A stretch of DNA of 64,000 nucleotides from NCBI GenBank assembly GCA_016718205.1, contig JADKEB010000008.1, positions 1 through 64,000 of the forward strand. Direction: 5' to 3'. The notes under the pieces were generated by a model. It searched no databases. It saw only the letters and a program-made list of their open reading frames with translations, and was not told the origin of the DNA. This DNA comes from Saprospiraceae bacterium (GTDB taxonomy: Bacteria > Bacteroidota > Bacteroidia > Chitinophagales > Saprospiraceae). The position numbers and the translations under genes are program-made. Positions 44,268-52,414 of this stretch are shown one piece after another (position 1 is the stretch's first letter; each line of letters opens with the position of its first letter).

Positions 44268-45317
44268 TTACATATTGTACATCTTCTGATAATATTCCTT
44301 ATATGTCCCCGATGTCACATGATCCAACCACTCCTGATTATAGAGATACCAATCGATGGTTTTTGCAATGCCTGTTTCAAAAGTTTCCTGAGGTTTCCAT
44401 CCTAATTCCTTTTCGATCTTGGATGCATCAATGGCGTATCTCAAATCGTGGCCGGCACGGTCTGTGACATAAGTGATGAGTTGGCGACTCTCTCCCTTGG
44501 TACGGTTTAGTTTATCATCCATCACATCACAAAGGAAATGTACGATATCTATGTTTTTCCATTCATTATGTCCGCCAATATTGTAGGTCTCTCCTGGTAC
44601 TCCATGATGTAATATGGTATCTATAGCCCTCGCATGATCTTCCACATATAGCCAATCTCTTACATTTTCGCCTTTGCCATAAACTGGAAGTGGTTTTTTA
44701 TGAATGATATTATGGAGCATCAATGGGATCAACTTCTCCGGAAAATGATTGGGTCCGTAATTATTACTGCAATTGGAAATGACTGCCGGCATATGATAAG
44801 TATGAAAATAAGCCCTGACTAAATGGTCAGAAGAAGCCTTAGATGCGGAATAAGGAGATCGAGGATCATAAGGTGTCTCCTCGGTAAACATATCCGTTCC
44901 CATTTCCAAAGACCCAAACACTTCGTCAGTGCTGATATGATAAAATAATTTTCCATCATAGTTTCCAGCCCAATGCTTTTTGGTTATTTGGAGCAAATTG
45001 GCAGTACCAAGTATATTGGTTTTTAAAAATATCAAAGGATCCTTGATGGATCTGTCCACGTGTGATTCTGCGGCAAGATGCACCACATGAGTGATGTCAT
45101 ACTGTGAAAAAATACCACTTACCAGAGTTTCATCTCCTATATCTCCTTTGACAAAAGTATAATTTGCAGCGTTTTGTATATCCTTAAGATTTTCGAGATT
45201 ACCTGCATAAGTAAGTGCATCCAGATTGATAATTTTATAATCAGGATATTTATTGACAAGTAGCCTTACTACATGTGAACCTATAAAGCCGGCACCGCCT
45301 GTGATGAGAATGTTCAT
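44268..45317 (-). CDS. rfbB: dTDP-glucose 4,6-dehydratase RfbB
   Basis: An intact 349-aa SDR: NILITGGAGFIGSHVVRLLVNKYPDY, DALTYAGNLENL, HLAAESHVDRSI, FYHISTDEVFGSL, TPYDPRSPYSASKASSDHLVRAY, NNYGPNHFPEKLIPLM, VYGKGENVRDWLYVEDHARAI. It makes dTDP-4-keto-6-deoxyglucose from the RfbA product. The pair rfbA/rfbB is separated by 3.4 kb holding accessory genes and the Wzz gene. Confidence 0.95.
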   Translation of the reverse strand: MNILITGGAGFIGSHVVRLLVNKYPDYKIINLDALTYAGNLENLKDIQNAANYTFVKGDIGDETLVSGIFSQYDITHVVHLAAESHVDRSIKDPLIFLKTNILGTANLLQITKKHWAGNYDGKLFYHISTDEVFGSLEMGTDMFTEETPYDPRSPYSASKASSDHLVRAYFHTYHMPAVISNCSNNYGPNHFPEKLIPLMLHNIIHKKPLPVYGKGENVRDWLYVEDHARAIDTILHHGVPGETYNIGGHNEWKNIDIVHFLCDVMDDKLNRTKGESRQLITYVTDRAGHDLRYAIDASKIEKELGWKPQETFETGIAKTIDWYLYNQEWLDHVTSGTYKEYYQKMYNM

Positions 45318-45372
45318 ATAATTAAGATAAAAGTAAGATTAGGTTGAGATTAATTTTTTTTGGGCACTACTA

Positions 45373-45841
45373 TTATAAACCCAATAAGTAATCTATATCG
45401 GCTAAGTCTTTATAACGACCAGATGCTTTTTTAGCAGCTATAAGATGGTTTAGGTGAATTACATTTATGGTTAAATCTTCTCGAATCTGACATTTAATCC
45501 GATCTTTAAATGCTTCATTAAAGGAGACCCCTTTCATTTGTGTCATAATGTCAATAGCCACTGGTGGTCTGCCAAACTCAAAAACATCATACTTATCTGT
45601 ATCCAAAAACTTACTTTCAGTCATGTCAAACAATGACATGCCGAAAATATGAAAAGCATTGCAATTTTTTTTATAGTTATATATCTTGAGCCTGATCTAC
45701 TAATAAGTCCATATCACCTGTAGTCCTATGATAACCATGCAATATTACAGAATATCCACCTACGAGAACATATTCTACGCCCTCATCTTCAAATGCTTTT
45801 AAAAAGTCTTGAAAATCCAGATTAAAAATATTGGACTCCAA
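45373..45841 (-). CDS. Nucleotidyltransferase, module copy 2, frameshifted
   Basis: Second NTase: from a TTG near 45841 the frame reads ESNIFNLDFQDFLKAFEDEGVEY, VLVGGYSVILHGYHRTTGDMDLLV and stops after QAQDI. The remainder continues in another frame from 45639 (MSLFDMTESKFLDTDKYDVF, FGRPPVAIDIMTQMKGVSF). The break near 45690 lies at a run of A. It shares the VGGYSVI-x-HGY-x-RTTGDMDL core with copy 1. No ATG is available at the natural start, so TTG or translation from the preceding gene is likely. Confidence 0.7.
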
Positions 45842-45843
45842 AT

Positions 45844-46074
45844 TTATTGCTTTTTGAGTTTTTGTCTATCTTGAAGTTTGCCCATCCAAAAGGCTGATCT
45901 ATCCATTCTATAGCTGGCATCGTATGGTAAATTGTAGGCTGCGCAAGTGAGATACCATGAATGTTGCAAGCGATCTGCTGGCCATTGCCGCAACCAAAAA
46001 TTCCAGTTTTGACCTTTTTCTTCGATCGGGACTATTTTAAATACTGTTCTGTCAAATGTAAGCTTTTCGGGCAT
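45844..46074 (-). CDS. Small conserved partner of the NTase, module copy 2
   Basis: Start chosen at MPEKLTFDRTVF (46074), 10 bp after the YoeB-like stop; a longer frame to 46110 is less likely. The motifs FDRTVFKIVPIEEKGQN, QHSWYLTCAAYNLPY and RMDRSAFW match copy 1. About 76 aa with a basic end (KLQDRQKLKKQ). Together with the next gene it repeats the two-gene module of 41745-42411. Function unknown. Confidence 0.68.
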   Translation of the reverse strand: MPEKLTFDRTVFKIVPIEEKGQNWNFWLRQWPADRLQHSWYLTCAAYNLPYDASYRMDRSAFWMGKLQDRQKLKKQ

Positions 46075-46084
46075 GCTTATTTGA

Positions 46085-46341
46085 TTAATAATGATCTCTA
46101 CATGAAACAATAGTGATCTTTTCGTCTTCTACTTTGTAAACCAGTCTGTGCTCATCATTGATTCTTCTGGACCAATAGCCTTTCAAATGATGTTTTAGTG
46201 GTTCTGGTTTGCCAAGTCCATCAAAAGGTGATTTGCGACAAGAATGAATTAATTCAATAACTTTCTTTAAGGCTTTAGATTATTTGAAGCCAAATATTCC
46301 AAATCTTCAGCGGCGTTTGGCTCATAGACTACAACTCTCAT
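46085..46341 (-). CDS. yoeB: Txe/YoeB family toxin, one frameshift
   Basis: Starts MRVVVYEPNAAEDLEYLASNN at 46341, shifts near 46285, and continues KALKKVIELIHSCRKSPFDGLGKPEPLKHHLKGYWSRRINDEHRLVYKVED and IVSCRDHY to 46085. GKPEPLKxxLxGxWSRRIxxEHRLVY is the YoeB/Txe signature of a ribosome-dependent mRNA interferase. The ATG overlaps the antitoxin stop (ATGA). As given the toxin is inactive; one base decides this. Confidence 0.82.
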
Positions 46342-46556
46342 AAATCTTTTACGAGTGCTTCATATTTGGTCAAATCAACTTCTAACAGCTCTGCCCCATT
46401 TTCAACTCTTAGAATAGCGGCTTCAATTTTCGGTGGAAGCACTTCAATGGCTTCCACATTAAGTTGTACACTTTTACCTTTAAATGCTGCCTTGAGCGAT
46501 TGAATAAATTTCTGGTCTATCTGATCTATATTGTCAAATTGATATGTGATAGTCAT
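46338..46556 (-). CDS. Antitoxin of the YoeB-like pair
   Basis: A 72-aa protein (ITYQFDNIDQIDQKFIQSLKAAF, GKSVQLNVEAIEVLPP, LTKYEALVKDL). Position and the 4-bp overlap with the YoeB-like gene define the role; there is no typical Phd/YefM start. The MITE at 46583-46692 sits 26 bp upstream of its ATG, that is, where the promoter should be, and may have changed its expression. Confidence 0.7.
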   Translation of the reverse strand: MTITYQFDNIDQIDQKFIQSLKAAFKGKSVQLNVEAIEVLPPKIEAAILRVENGAELLEVDLTKYEALVKDL

Positions 46557-46582
46557 GACTGGTGATTGATTTGAATATTATT

Positions 46583-46692
46583 GGGTGTATACCAAAATTG
46601 CTCTTTAATAAAAATTCCTTTTGTTTTACCCCATCCCAAAAGGGTGACAAAAAGAATTTTATAACGTTTGAATGAAAAAAAGGGATACACCC
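46583..46692. mobile_element. MITE of the IS family, 110 bp, perfect target duplication
   Basis: Ends GGGTGTATACC and GGGATACACCC are the termini of the IS at 6178. Flanked by ATATTATT at 46575-46582 and 46693-46700, a perfect 8-bp duplication. The interior (AAAATTCCTTTTG ... ACAAAAAGAATTTT) folds on itself. It is homologous, in opposite orientation, to the MITE at 13669-13777, so the family moved into both the accessory zone and the sugar locus. Confidence 0.9.
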
Positions 46693-46814
46693 ATATTATT
46701 TAAACTGTGATGATGGACAAAAAGTTTCAAATTTTCCAAGTTGTCCAAAGTCTATGTCTTGATGACAAGTATACCTGATGACTCCTGATCGACTAAATAA
46801 TACTTTTGTAAACA

Positions 46815-46991
46815 TCATGTTTCACTTCCCATGATCGGTCTTTCCTTTTTATCTGCTTTACCATCTTTCAACCATTTTATGATGGCTCTTGCTTCTTCCA
46901 ATGTGGTCTTCCTTGCATTGGCTTTGATAAAGCGTTGTTTTTCTATCAAATCCGCAAAAAGATCACAAGGCTTGATTATATTATTTTTCAT
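46815..46991 (-). CDS. Small protein coupled to the kinase-like gene
   Basis: 58 aa (MKNNIIKPCDLFADLIEKQR, ARKTTLEEARAIIKWLKDG, ERPIMGSET). The ATG at 46991 overlaps the TGA of the upstream kinase-like gene (ATGA), so the two are coupled. Helical, charged, no domain recognised. Below it a further ATG frame of about 40 codons runs towards the MITE (FTKVLFSRSGVIRYTC); I do not support that as a gene. Confidence 0.5.
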   Translation of the reverse strand: MKNNIIKPCDLFADLIEKQRFIKANARKTTLEEARAIIKWLKDGKADKKERPIMGSET

Positions 46992-47625
46992 TTAAGGTAC
47001 ATTACAGTGTCAATAAAAAACAAAGTTCCATCTCTTACAAGAACATTTTCCTCATGAAGATCTTCGATGATCAATCCCAATTCAGAGTGTACGTAGTCAT
47101 TTTTTCTCTTAATGACAAAACCCTTAGCATTCATATATCGTCTCACCATTTCAATATCCGTCCTTTCAGAAGGTAATATGTATGATTGTGATACCACAGC
47201 GTAGATAGTTGTATTGATTTTTAAAAAGCCTTCAATTTCATATTTTGTTTCCGGGAACAAAATGTTATGAATCATTAAACTCTCTAAATATTGCGTCCAA
47301 TTAACATAAAAAATGGCATAGTTCAATTTATAGACTTTCGATTTTTCATCATCAAAAAATACTTTTTGCTCAGCCCCTTCGTCAAGATAAATAGAAAATT
47401 TCAAATCATTGAAATACAGATCATTATCATCTATGTAACTATGTAAGACGCTAATAAAATTGCTTCTTTATCTTTGTCAACAAAATCATCTGTATTTTGT
47501 AAGATAATTGATGATTCTAATTGTAGAAATGATTCTAATTGTAGAAATGTATAGACTTTTGAAATTAAGGTATTTTCAACTTCACATTCAAATCTTGCCT
47601 TTATCCTTTCTAAACCTGAAAACAT
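46988..47625 (-). pseudogene. Polyvalent-protein-kinase-like gene, disrupted by an 8-bp tandem duplication
   Basis: 47431-47625 (MFSGLERIKARFECEVEN) and 46988-47404 (FFDDEKSKVYKLNYAIFYVNWTQYLESL, GLIIEDLHEENVLVRDGTLFFID) belong to one protein of about 210 aa. GLIIEDLHxENVL resembles a kinase catalytic loop, and I recall the family as 'putative polyvalent protein kinase'. The frames separate at an exact tandem copy of TTACATAG (minus strand, near 47430-47447). Removing one copy restores LASYIDDNDLYFNDLKFSI. An 18-bp in-frame tandem duplication (FLQLES twice) lies near 47512-47547. Confidence 0.7.
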
Positions 47626-47704
47626 AAGTTAATCATTAAACTTTCTACCACAAACTTATATATTAAACCATAAACATTAAACGTTAAATGTTAAAACCAA
47701 AACA

Positions 47705-49006
47705 TCACCTCCCGATGCTATCATAATAAAATCCCAAATCTCTCGTCACTTGCACATCATAAATATTCCTACCATCAAAGATGACGGGAGCTTTCATGAT
47801 TTGTTTCATTTTGTCAAAATCCGGTGTACGAAATTCATTCCATTCGGTAACAATAGCCAATGCATCTACACCATGGATAGCATCGTATTCATTGGCTGAA
47901 AATTCAATTTTATTGCCAAAGACTTGTTTGACATTTTCCATGGCTTCCGGATCGTAGGCTTTTACATTGGCGCCTTTGTTAAGCAATCTGGATATGATTG
48001 TCAACGCAGGTGCTTCTCTGATGTCGTCTGTATTGGGCTTGAAGGCAAGTCCCCAGACACCTATGGTCTTACCTGATAGGTTTCCTTCAAAATACTGCGA
48101 TATCTTAGAAGCAAGGATCACTTTTTGTAACTCATTGACATGCATGACGGCTTTCAGTATCTTAAAATCGTATTCATTTTCCTGTGCCGTTTTGGCGAGT
48201 GCTTGTACATCTTTCGGAAAACACGATCCTCCATATCCCACTCCCGGAAATAAAAATCTTTTGCCTATACGGCTGTCAGACCCCATGCCTTTGCGCACCA
48301 TGTCCACGTCCGCACCAAGTCGCTCACAAAGATTGGCAATTTCATTCATAAATGTGATGCGGGTAGCGAGGTAAGAGTTGGCTGCATATTTTGTCATCTC
48401 TGCACTTCTTTCGTCCATGAAGATGATCGGATTTCCTTGTCGTACGAAAGGCTCATAAAGGGCTGTCATAATTTTTTTAGCTTTATCTGATGAGGTGCCC
48501 ACCACTACCCGATCTGGTTTCATGAAGTCTTCCACAGCCACACCTTCCCTAAGGAATTCAGGATTGGACACTACATCGAAGAGTGTATGATCCAATTTCT
48601 CAAGTAAAACCTCTTCAACTCTTTCAGCTGTCCCTACAGGAACCGTACTTTTATCTACGATGACTTTGTAATCTGTAATGATTTCAGAAAGATCCTTCGC
48701 TACCTTTAATACAAAAGAAAGATCGGCAGATCCATCTTCGCCAGGAGGAGTAGGTAGCGCAAGAAATATGATTTTGGCATCTTTGATACCTTCCGTTAAG
48801 TCTGTGGTAAAGTGCAGACGACCTGCTTTGGTATTGCGATCAAAAAGTATCTCCAAACCTGGTTCATATATAGGTACATAACCATTCTTCATTTTTTCAA
48901 CTTTGACGGCGTCTATATCTACACAAGTCACGTAATTGCCAGACTCGGCAAAACATGTGCCCGATACAAGGCCCACATATCCTGTCCCTACTACTGCTAT
49001 TTTCAT
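47705..49006 (-). CDS. ugd: UDP-glucose 6-dehydrogenase
   Basis: An intact 433-aa dehydrogenase: KIAVVGTGYVGLVSGTCFAESG, YVPIYEPGLEIL, LALPTPPGEDGSADL, KSTVPVGTAERVEEV, SNPEFLREGVAVEDFMKPDRVVVG and the catalytic Cys in GVGYGGSCFPKDVQAL. The GGSCFPKDV motif separates Ugd from the TviB type at 14419 (GGHCIGVDPYYL). It makes UDP-glucuronate for the surface polymer. Same strand as the rest of the locus. Confidence 0.94.
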   Translation of the reverse strand: MKIAVVGTGYVGLVSGTCFAESGNYVTCVDIDAVKVEKMKNGYVPIYEPGLEILFDRNTKAGRLHFTTDLTEGIKDAKIIFLALPTPPGEDGSADLSFVLKVAKDLSEIITDYKVIVDKSTVPVGTAERVEEVLLEKLDHTLFDVVSNPEFLREGVAVEDFMKPDRVVVGTSSDKAKKIMTALYEPFVRQGNPIIFMDERSAEMTKYAANSYLATRITFMNEIANLCERLGADVDMVRKGMGSDSRIGKRFLFPGVGYGGSCFPKDVQALAKTAQENEYDFKILKAVMHVNELQKVILASKISQYFEGNLSGKTIGVWGLAFKPNTDDIREAPALTIISRLLNKGANVKAYDPEAMENVKQVFGNKIEFSANEYDAIHGVDALAIVTEWNEFRTPDFDKMKQIMKAPVIFDGRNIYDVQVTRDLGFYYDSIGR

Positions 49007-49110
49007 TTATTTAGTGTATTTGTTGAGTTGTTTAAAATATTTGGGAGTTTGTGCATTTGATACATTTATCAATATCAAACTTATATTCAGAGTGGAATCT
49101 TTGATTAATT

Positions 49111-49623
49111 CTAGCTAAGTTCTAAGGGATTTCTTTTTTTAAAAATGATTTTTTCTTCTGCTTGTTTGAATTCAATATCAAATTCGTCAAAGACAACTTC
49201 TCTTCCCACTATTAATTCATTAAAACCACTATCCTGAAGCCAAGCTACTGGTGTTTGAATTTCATGTTCATCAATTATAAAAGTTAATTTTCTTAATGCG
49301 TATTTTAAAAGTCCACCGCCAACACCGCCTACTTCATTTAAAATTTCACCATCGGCAAGTTGCAATCCTAATAATTCTCCAGTTTGTTTTGCAATGCAAC
49401 TTAAATCTGCACCAGAATCCACAAACATTGATTCAAAAATCTTATTGTCGCCTAAACTTAAACCAATAGAATAATCTGGTGACTATTCCTTTTTCCTAAT
49501 TCCAAAAATCCTTACTGGCATAATCATTTTCATTTTATATGGCAATTCAGAAGGATGTACATATTTAACAACAAATTCATCTCTAGAAAATCCCTTCAAC
49601 TCCAATTGGTTGATTAAAGCCAT
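49111..49623 (-). pseudogene. Retropepsin-like aspartyl protease gene with an in-frame TAG
   Basis: One frame runs from ATG at 49623 (MALINQLELKGFSRDEFVVK, MPVRIFGIRKKE), meets a TAG near 49488, and continues SPDYSIGLSLGDNKIFESMFVDSGADLSCIA to 49111. FVDSGAD is a retropepsin-type active-site motif (D-S-G-A), followed by GFNELIVGREVVFDEFDI. Either a nonsense mutation broke a 170-aa gene, or the two halves are separate genes with the second starting at MFVDSG. The first reading fits the family better because MPVRIFG is its usual protein start. Confidence 0.5.
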
Positions 49624-49629
49624 TAGTGT

Positions 49630-49743
49630 TTATGCTACATCAATGATTCCGTGTTTTGGAGAGAATGCGACCCATTTTTCTGCACGTTCATAAAATGCAG
49701 CTTTATTGGCATTCCTCCACGCTTTGGCTTCCTTGGCATTCAT
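49630..49743 (-). CDS. Small protein upstream of the retropepsin-like gene
   Basis: 37 aa (MNAKEAKAWRNANKAAFYER, EKWVAFSPKHGIIDVA) ending 6 bp before the ATG at 49623. Short and helical with a conserved-looking end. Spacing suggests one operon with the protease-like gene; no function recognised. Confidence 0.4.
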   Translation of the reverse strand: MNAKEAKAWRNANKAAFYERAEKWVAFSPKHGIIDVA

Positions 49744-49785
49744 AGACACTTGATTTTAAATTTGTATAGAAAAGTGAGATATTTC

Positions 49786-50382
49786 TCAGAATTCAATATT
49801 CCTATAAACCTTATCCATCGAAATCGAAATACCAATAGAAGATAATTTTACATCTCCCGTATCGCAAAAAGTAGTCTCTCTCCAAAGATGGGTTTCTTCC
49901 CTGAACCAGGTTTCTACTTCTTTGGTGTCTTGCCTGACCATCACATATTCCATAAAAGTAGGAATGTTTTTATAGGACATAAATTTATCATGTCTATCAT
50001 ACTTTTCTGTGGTAGGTGACAATACTTCTACTATCAGAATAGGGTTTAATAATATATCTTTTCTGCCATTCCAAAATTCAGGTTTCAGATAAACGACCAA
50101 TGCATCTGGATATAATACTTGATTTAATTTTGGAATAAATACTTTTTGGTCACTACTTAATACCCTAAAAGGCTTTTGTTTAGAATCCAGTTCATTTAAA
50201 ATAGTTGATGCAATTTGTACCGTTATTTGATTATGATTAAAAGATGATCCGGGCATTTTCTTAATTTTTCCATTATAGTATTCATGTTTCTCAGCTGACA
50301 GGGATTCCTTATCCAAGTATTTTTCTATACTTAAGACACGACTTGATCTTTTGAATGGTTTTAAAATGGTCTCCATATGCAA
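49786..50382 (-). CDS. Uma2 family PD-(D/E)XK endonuclease-like protein
   Basis: A 198-aa DUF820/Uma2 protein: YYNGKIKKMPGSSFNHNQI, SSDQKVFIPKLNQVLYPDALVV, LNPILIVEVLSPTTEKYDRHDKFMSY and YVMVRQDTKEVETW. The order D (YPDALVV) then E-x-L (VEVLS) is that of the restriction-endonuclease-like fold, though the usual Lys is not in its standard place, as is typical for Uma2. Role unknown; common in Bacteroidota and cyanobacteria. It lies between ugd and wbpE, another accessory gene within the locus. Confidence 0.85.
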   Translation of the reverse strand: MHMETILKPFKRSSRVLSIEKYLDKESLSAEKHEYYNGKIKKMPGSSFNHNQITVQIASTILNELDSKQKPFRVLSSDQKVFIPKLNQVLYPDALVVYLKPEFWNGRKDILLNPILIVEVLSPTTEKYDRHDKFMSYKNIPTFMEYVMVRQDTKEVETWFREETHLWRETTFCDTGDVKLSSIGISISMDKVYRNIEF

Positions 50383-50491
50383 GAATTTAGATATAAGATA
50401 TAATACAAAATTAAGCTTTTTTGACTTCTTTTGCTAATATTCCTTAGTGTTCCTAAAGTGAACTTTGTGGCTATTTTATTGCTCTATTGGG

Positions 50492-51616
50492 TTATTTAAA
50501 AAATGCTATCACCTTATCGCAAATATACGCCAATTGCGCCTCACCCATCTCGGTGTGTATAGGCAAGGAAATCACTTCTTTGCAAAGTGCTTCGGTATTT
50601 TCCAGGTGTTCCAAGCCATTGGATGATGCCTTGAAAGCTTCCTGTTTGTACAATGGAACCGGATAATAGATCATGTTAGGTATTTTGTGTTCATCAAGAT
50701 AAGCTTTTAGTGCATCACGACTTCCATCTTTTACTTTTAAAGTATATTGATGAAAAACATGTGTTGTGTATGAAGCTCTGAAGGGAGTTTCCAAGACATC
50801 AACATCAGCAAATGCATTATCATAATAATCTGCCACCTTCATTCTGGCATCACGGTAAACATCCAAATGCGGCAACTTGGCAGATAGTACAACTGCTTGA
50901 ATGGAATCCAAACGACTATTGCAACCTACTACATCATGATAATATCTCACCACCTGTCCATGATTGGCTATTTTATGAAGCAAAGTACCCAATGCGTCAT
51001 CATTTGTCATGATGGCTCCACCATCACCATAGCATCCGAGATTTTTGGATGGATAAAAGGATGTACACCCTATATGCCCTATAGTACCGGTTTTGACTTT
51101 ACGCCCATCACTAAAAGTATAGTCAGCACCAATGGCCTGCGCATTGTCTTCTATCACCCACAGTTTGTGGTCTTCTGCGATCTTCATTATGGCTTCCATA
51201 TCTGCAGACTGTCCATAAAGATGTACCGGTACTATGGCCTTTGTCTTAGGTGAGATCGCTGATTTGATACCTTCAATATTGATATTAAAAGTATCAGCAT
51301 CTACATCCACCATGACAGGTACAAGGCCCAATAGTGCGATTACCTCTGCAGTAGCCACATAAGTAAATGCCGGTACGATGACCTCATCTCCTGGTTTGAG
51401 TCCTACTGCCATCATGGCTATCTGGAGCGCATCAGTTCCATTGGCACAAGGGATGACATGTTTTACATCCAGATAAGTTTCAAATTCTTTTTGGAATTTT
51501 TTTACTTGTGGCCCATTTATAAATGCTGTGGTATCCAACACTTCTTGAATACCGCTATCCACTTCTTCTTTAATCTTTAGGTATTGGGACTTTACGTCCA
51601 CCATCTGTATATTCAT
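50492..51616 (-). CDS. wbpE: WbpE-like aminotransferase
   Basis: An intact 374-aa DegT-family PLP enzyme: IQMVDVKSQYLKIKEEVD, CANGTDALQIAMMAVGL, PAFTYVATAEVIALLGL, VIEDNAQAIGADY, SFYPSKNLGCYGDGG (PLP-binding Lys in PSKNLG) and VVGCNSRLDSIQAVVL. WbpE transaminates the 3-keto sugar made by WbpB to UDP-GlcNAc3NA. It is the first biosynthetic gene after the regulators. FdtB-type enzymes are an alternative, but WbpB and WbpD in the same locus favour WbpE. Confidence 0.88.
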   Translation of the reverse strand: MNIQMVDVKSQYLKIKEEVDSGIQEVLDTTAFINGPQVKKFQKEFETYLDVKHVIPCANGTDALQIAMMAVGLKPGDEVIVPAFTYVATAEVIALLGLVPVMVDVDADTFNINIEGIKSAISPKTKAIVPVHLYGQSADMEAIMKIAEDHKLWVIEDNAQAIGADYTFSDGRKVKTGTIGHIGCTSFYPSKNLGCYGDGGAIMTNDDALGTLLHKIANHGQVVRYYHDVVGCNSRLDSIQAVVLSAKLPHLDVYRDARMKVADYYDNAFADVDVLETPFRASYTTHVFHQYTLKVKDGSRDALKAYLDEHKIPNMIYYPVPLYKQEAFKASSNGLEHLENTEALCKEVISLPIHTEMGEAQLAYICDKVIAFFK

Positions 51617-51711
51617 TTTTTATCTTTAATTTAATTGCAAATCAAACAATTCTTTTATCAGCTCTCAGAACAACTTATCAACTCACCAAATAAACAGCCA
51701 AACTTTCATAC

Positions 51712-51743
51712 AATGGCTTCGCCGCTGATAAGTCGCAAGTACT
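51712..51743. repeat. 32-bp dispersed repeat, copy 2
   Basis: Identical over 32 bp to 17534-17565. Located in the gap between the antiterminator gene and wbpE, downstream of the former. Confidence 0.75.
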
Positions 51744-51786
51744 TGATCAAATTATGTAGTTCAAATTTTTTACAATCAACTGACAA

Positions 51787-52366
51787 TCAAACAATAAGCA
51801 TTGCTTGTTTGACAGGTTTTAATATCTTTGGATCAATATTTATCCTAAATTGATAGGCTATTGATTTAAGTTCTATCAGAAAACTCTTTTTTCCCTCCTT
51901 TGCGATCAATCTTCCTTTTACTCCTGTCAGGTGCCCTGATATGACTTCAACTTCATCCCCTTCTTCAAATAATTCTGAATTTAATTCCTTTGCTTCATCC
52001 ACATATCCCGCCACTCTTTTTAAGAGCTCAATTTCGTGTTTAGGAATGGCTATCAAGTCCTTTCCTTGTTTCAAAAATTTCATTACATATTCTGTTTCCA
52101 AGTGTAGGAATATATTGATTTTTTATAATATGAACAAACACATAGCAATTGATCATCGGAACCTCTAAATGTTTGACTTTTCTGGTATATCTTCTGGTTT
52201 TTTGAATCAATGGCAAATACGTTTGAACATTCTTCTTATTCAGGTGGTCTTGTACGTACTTTTCACATTTATACTTTGTATACACAGCAAACCATCTGAG
52301 CTCAATATCAGATAACTGATTTAAAATACTATTCTTATCAACATTTCCCATTTTCATTTTCACCAT
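51787..52366 (-). CDS. NusG/UpxY-type transcription antiterminator, one frameshift
   Basis: The N-terminal NGN domain is in 52040-52366 (LRWFAVYTKYKCEKYVQDHL, VQTYLPLIQKTRRYTRKVKH, PMINCYVFVHI). After one extra G near 52095 the frame continues in 51787-52101 (KFLKQGKDLIAIPKHEIELL, FEEGDEVEVISGHLTGVKGRLI), which holds the KOW domain. UpxY/RfaH-like proteins bind RNA polymerase early in long capsule operons and allow it to read through. Its place at the head of a 38-kb one-way locus fits that role well. Confidence 0.88.
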
Positions 52367-52414
52367 ATCTTGTCAAGCTTCCCATAAAAGTAGTGAATTG
52401 CCATACTCCTTGTC

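Noticed and set aside
46700..46820. Short ATG frame (FTKVLFSRSGVIRYTC) after the 58-aa gene
   Set aside because: About 40 codons, no recognisable motif, and it ends just before the MITE; could be a remnant but cannot be supported.
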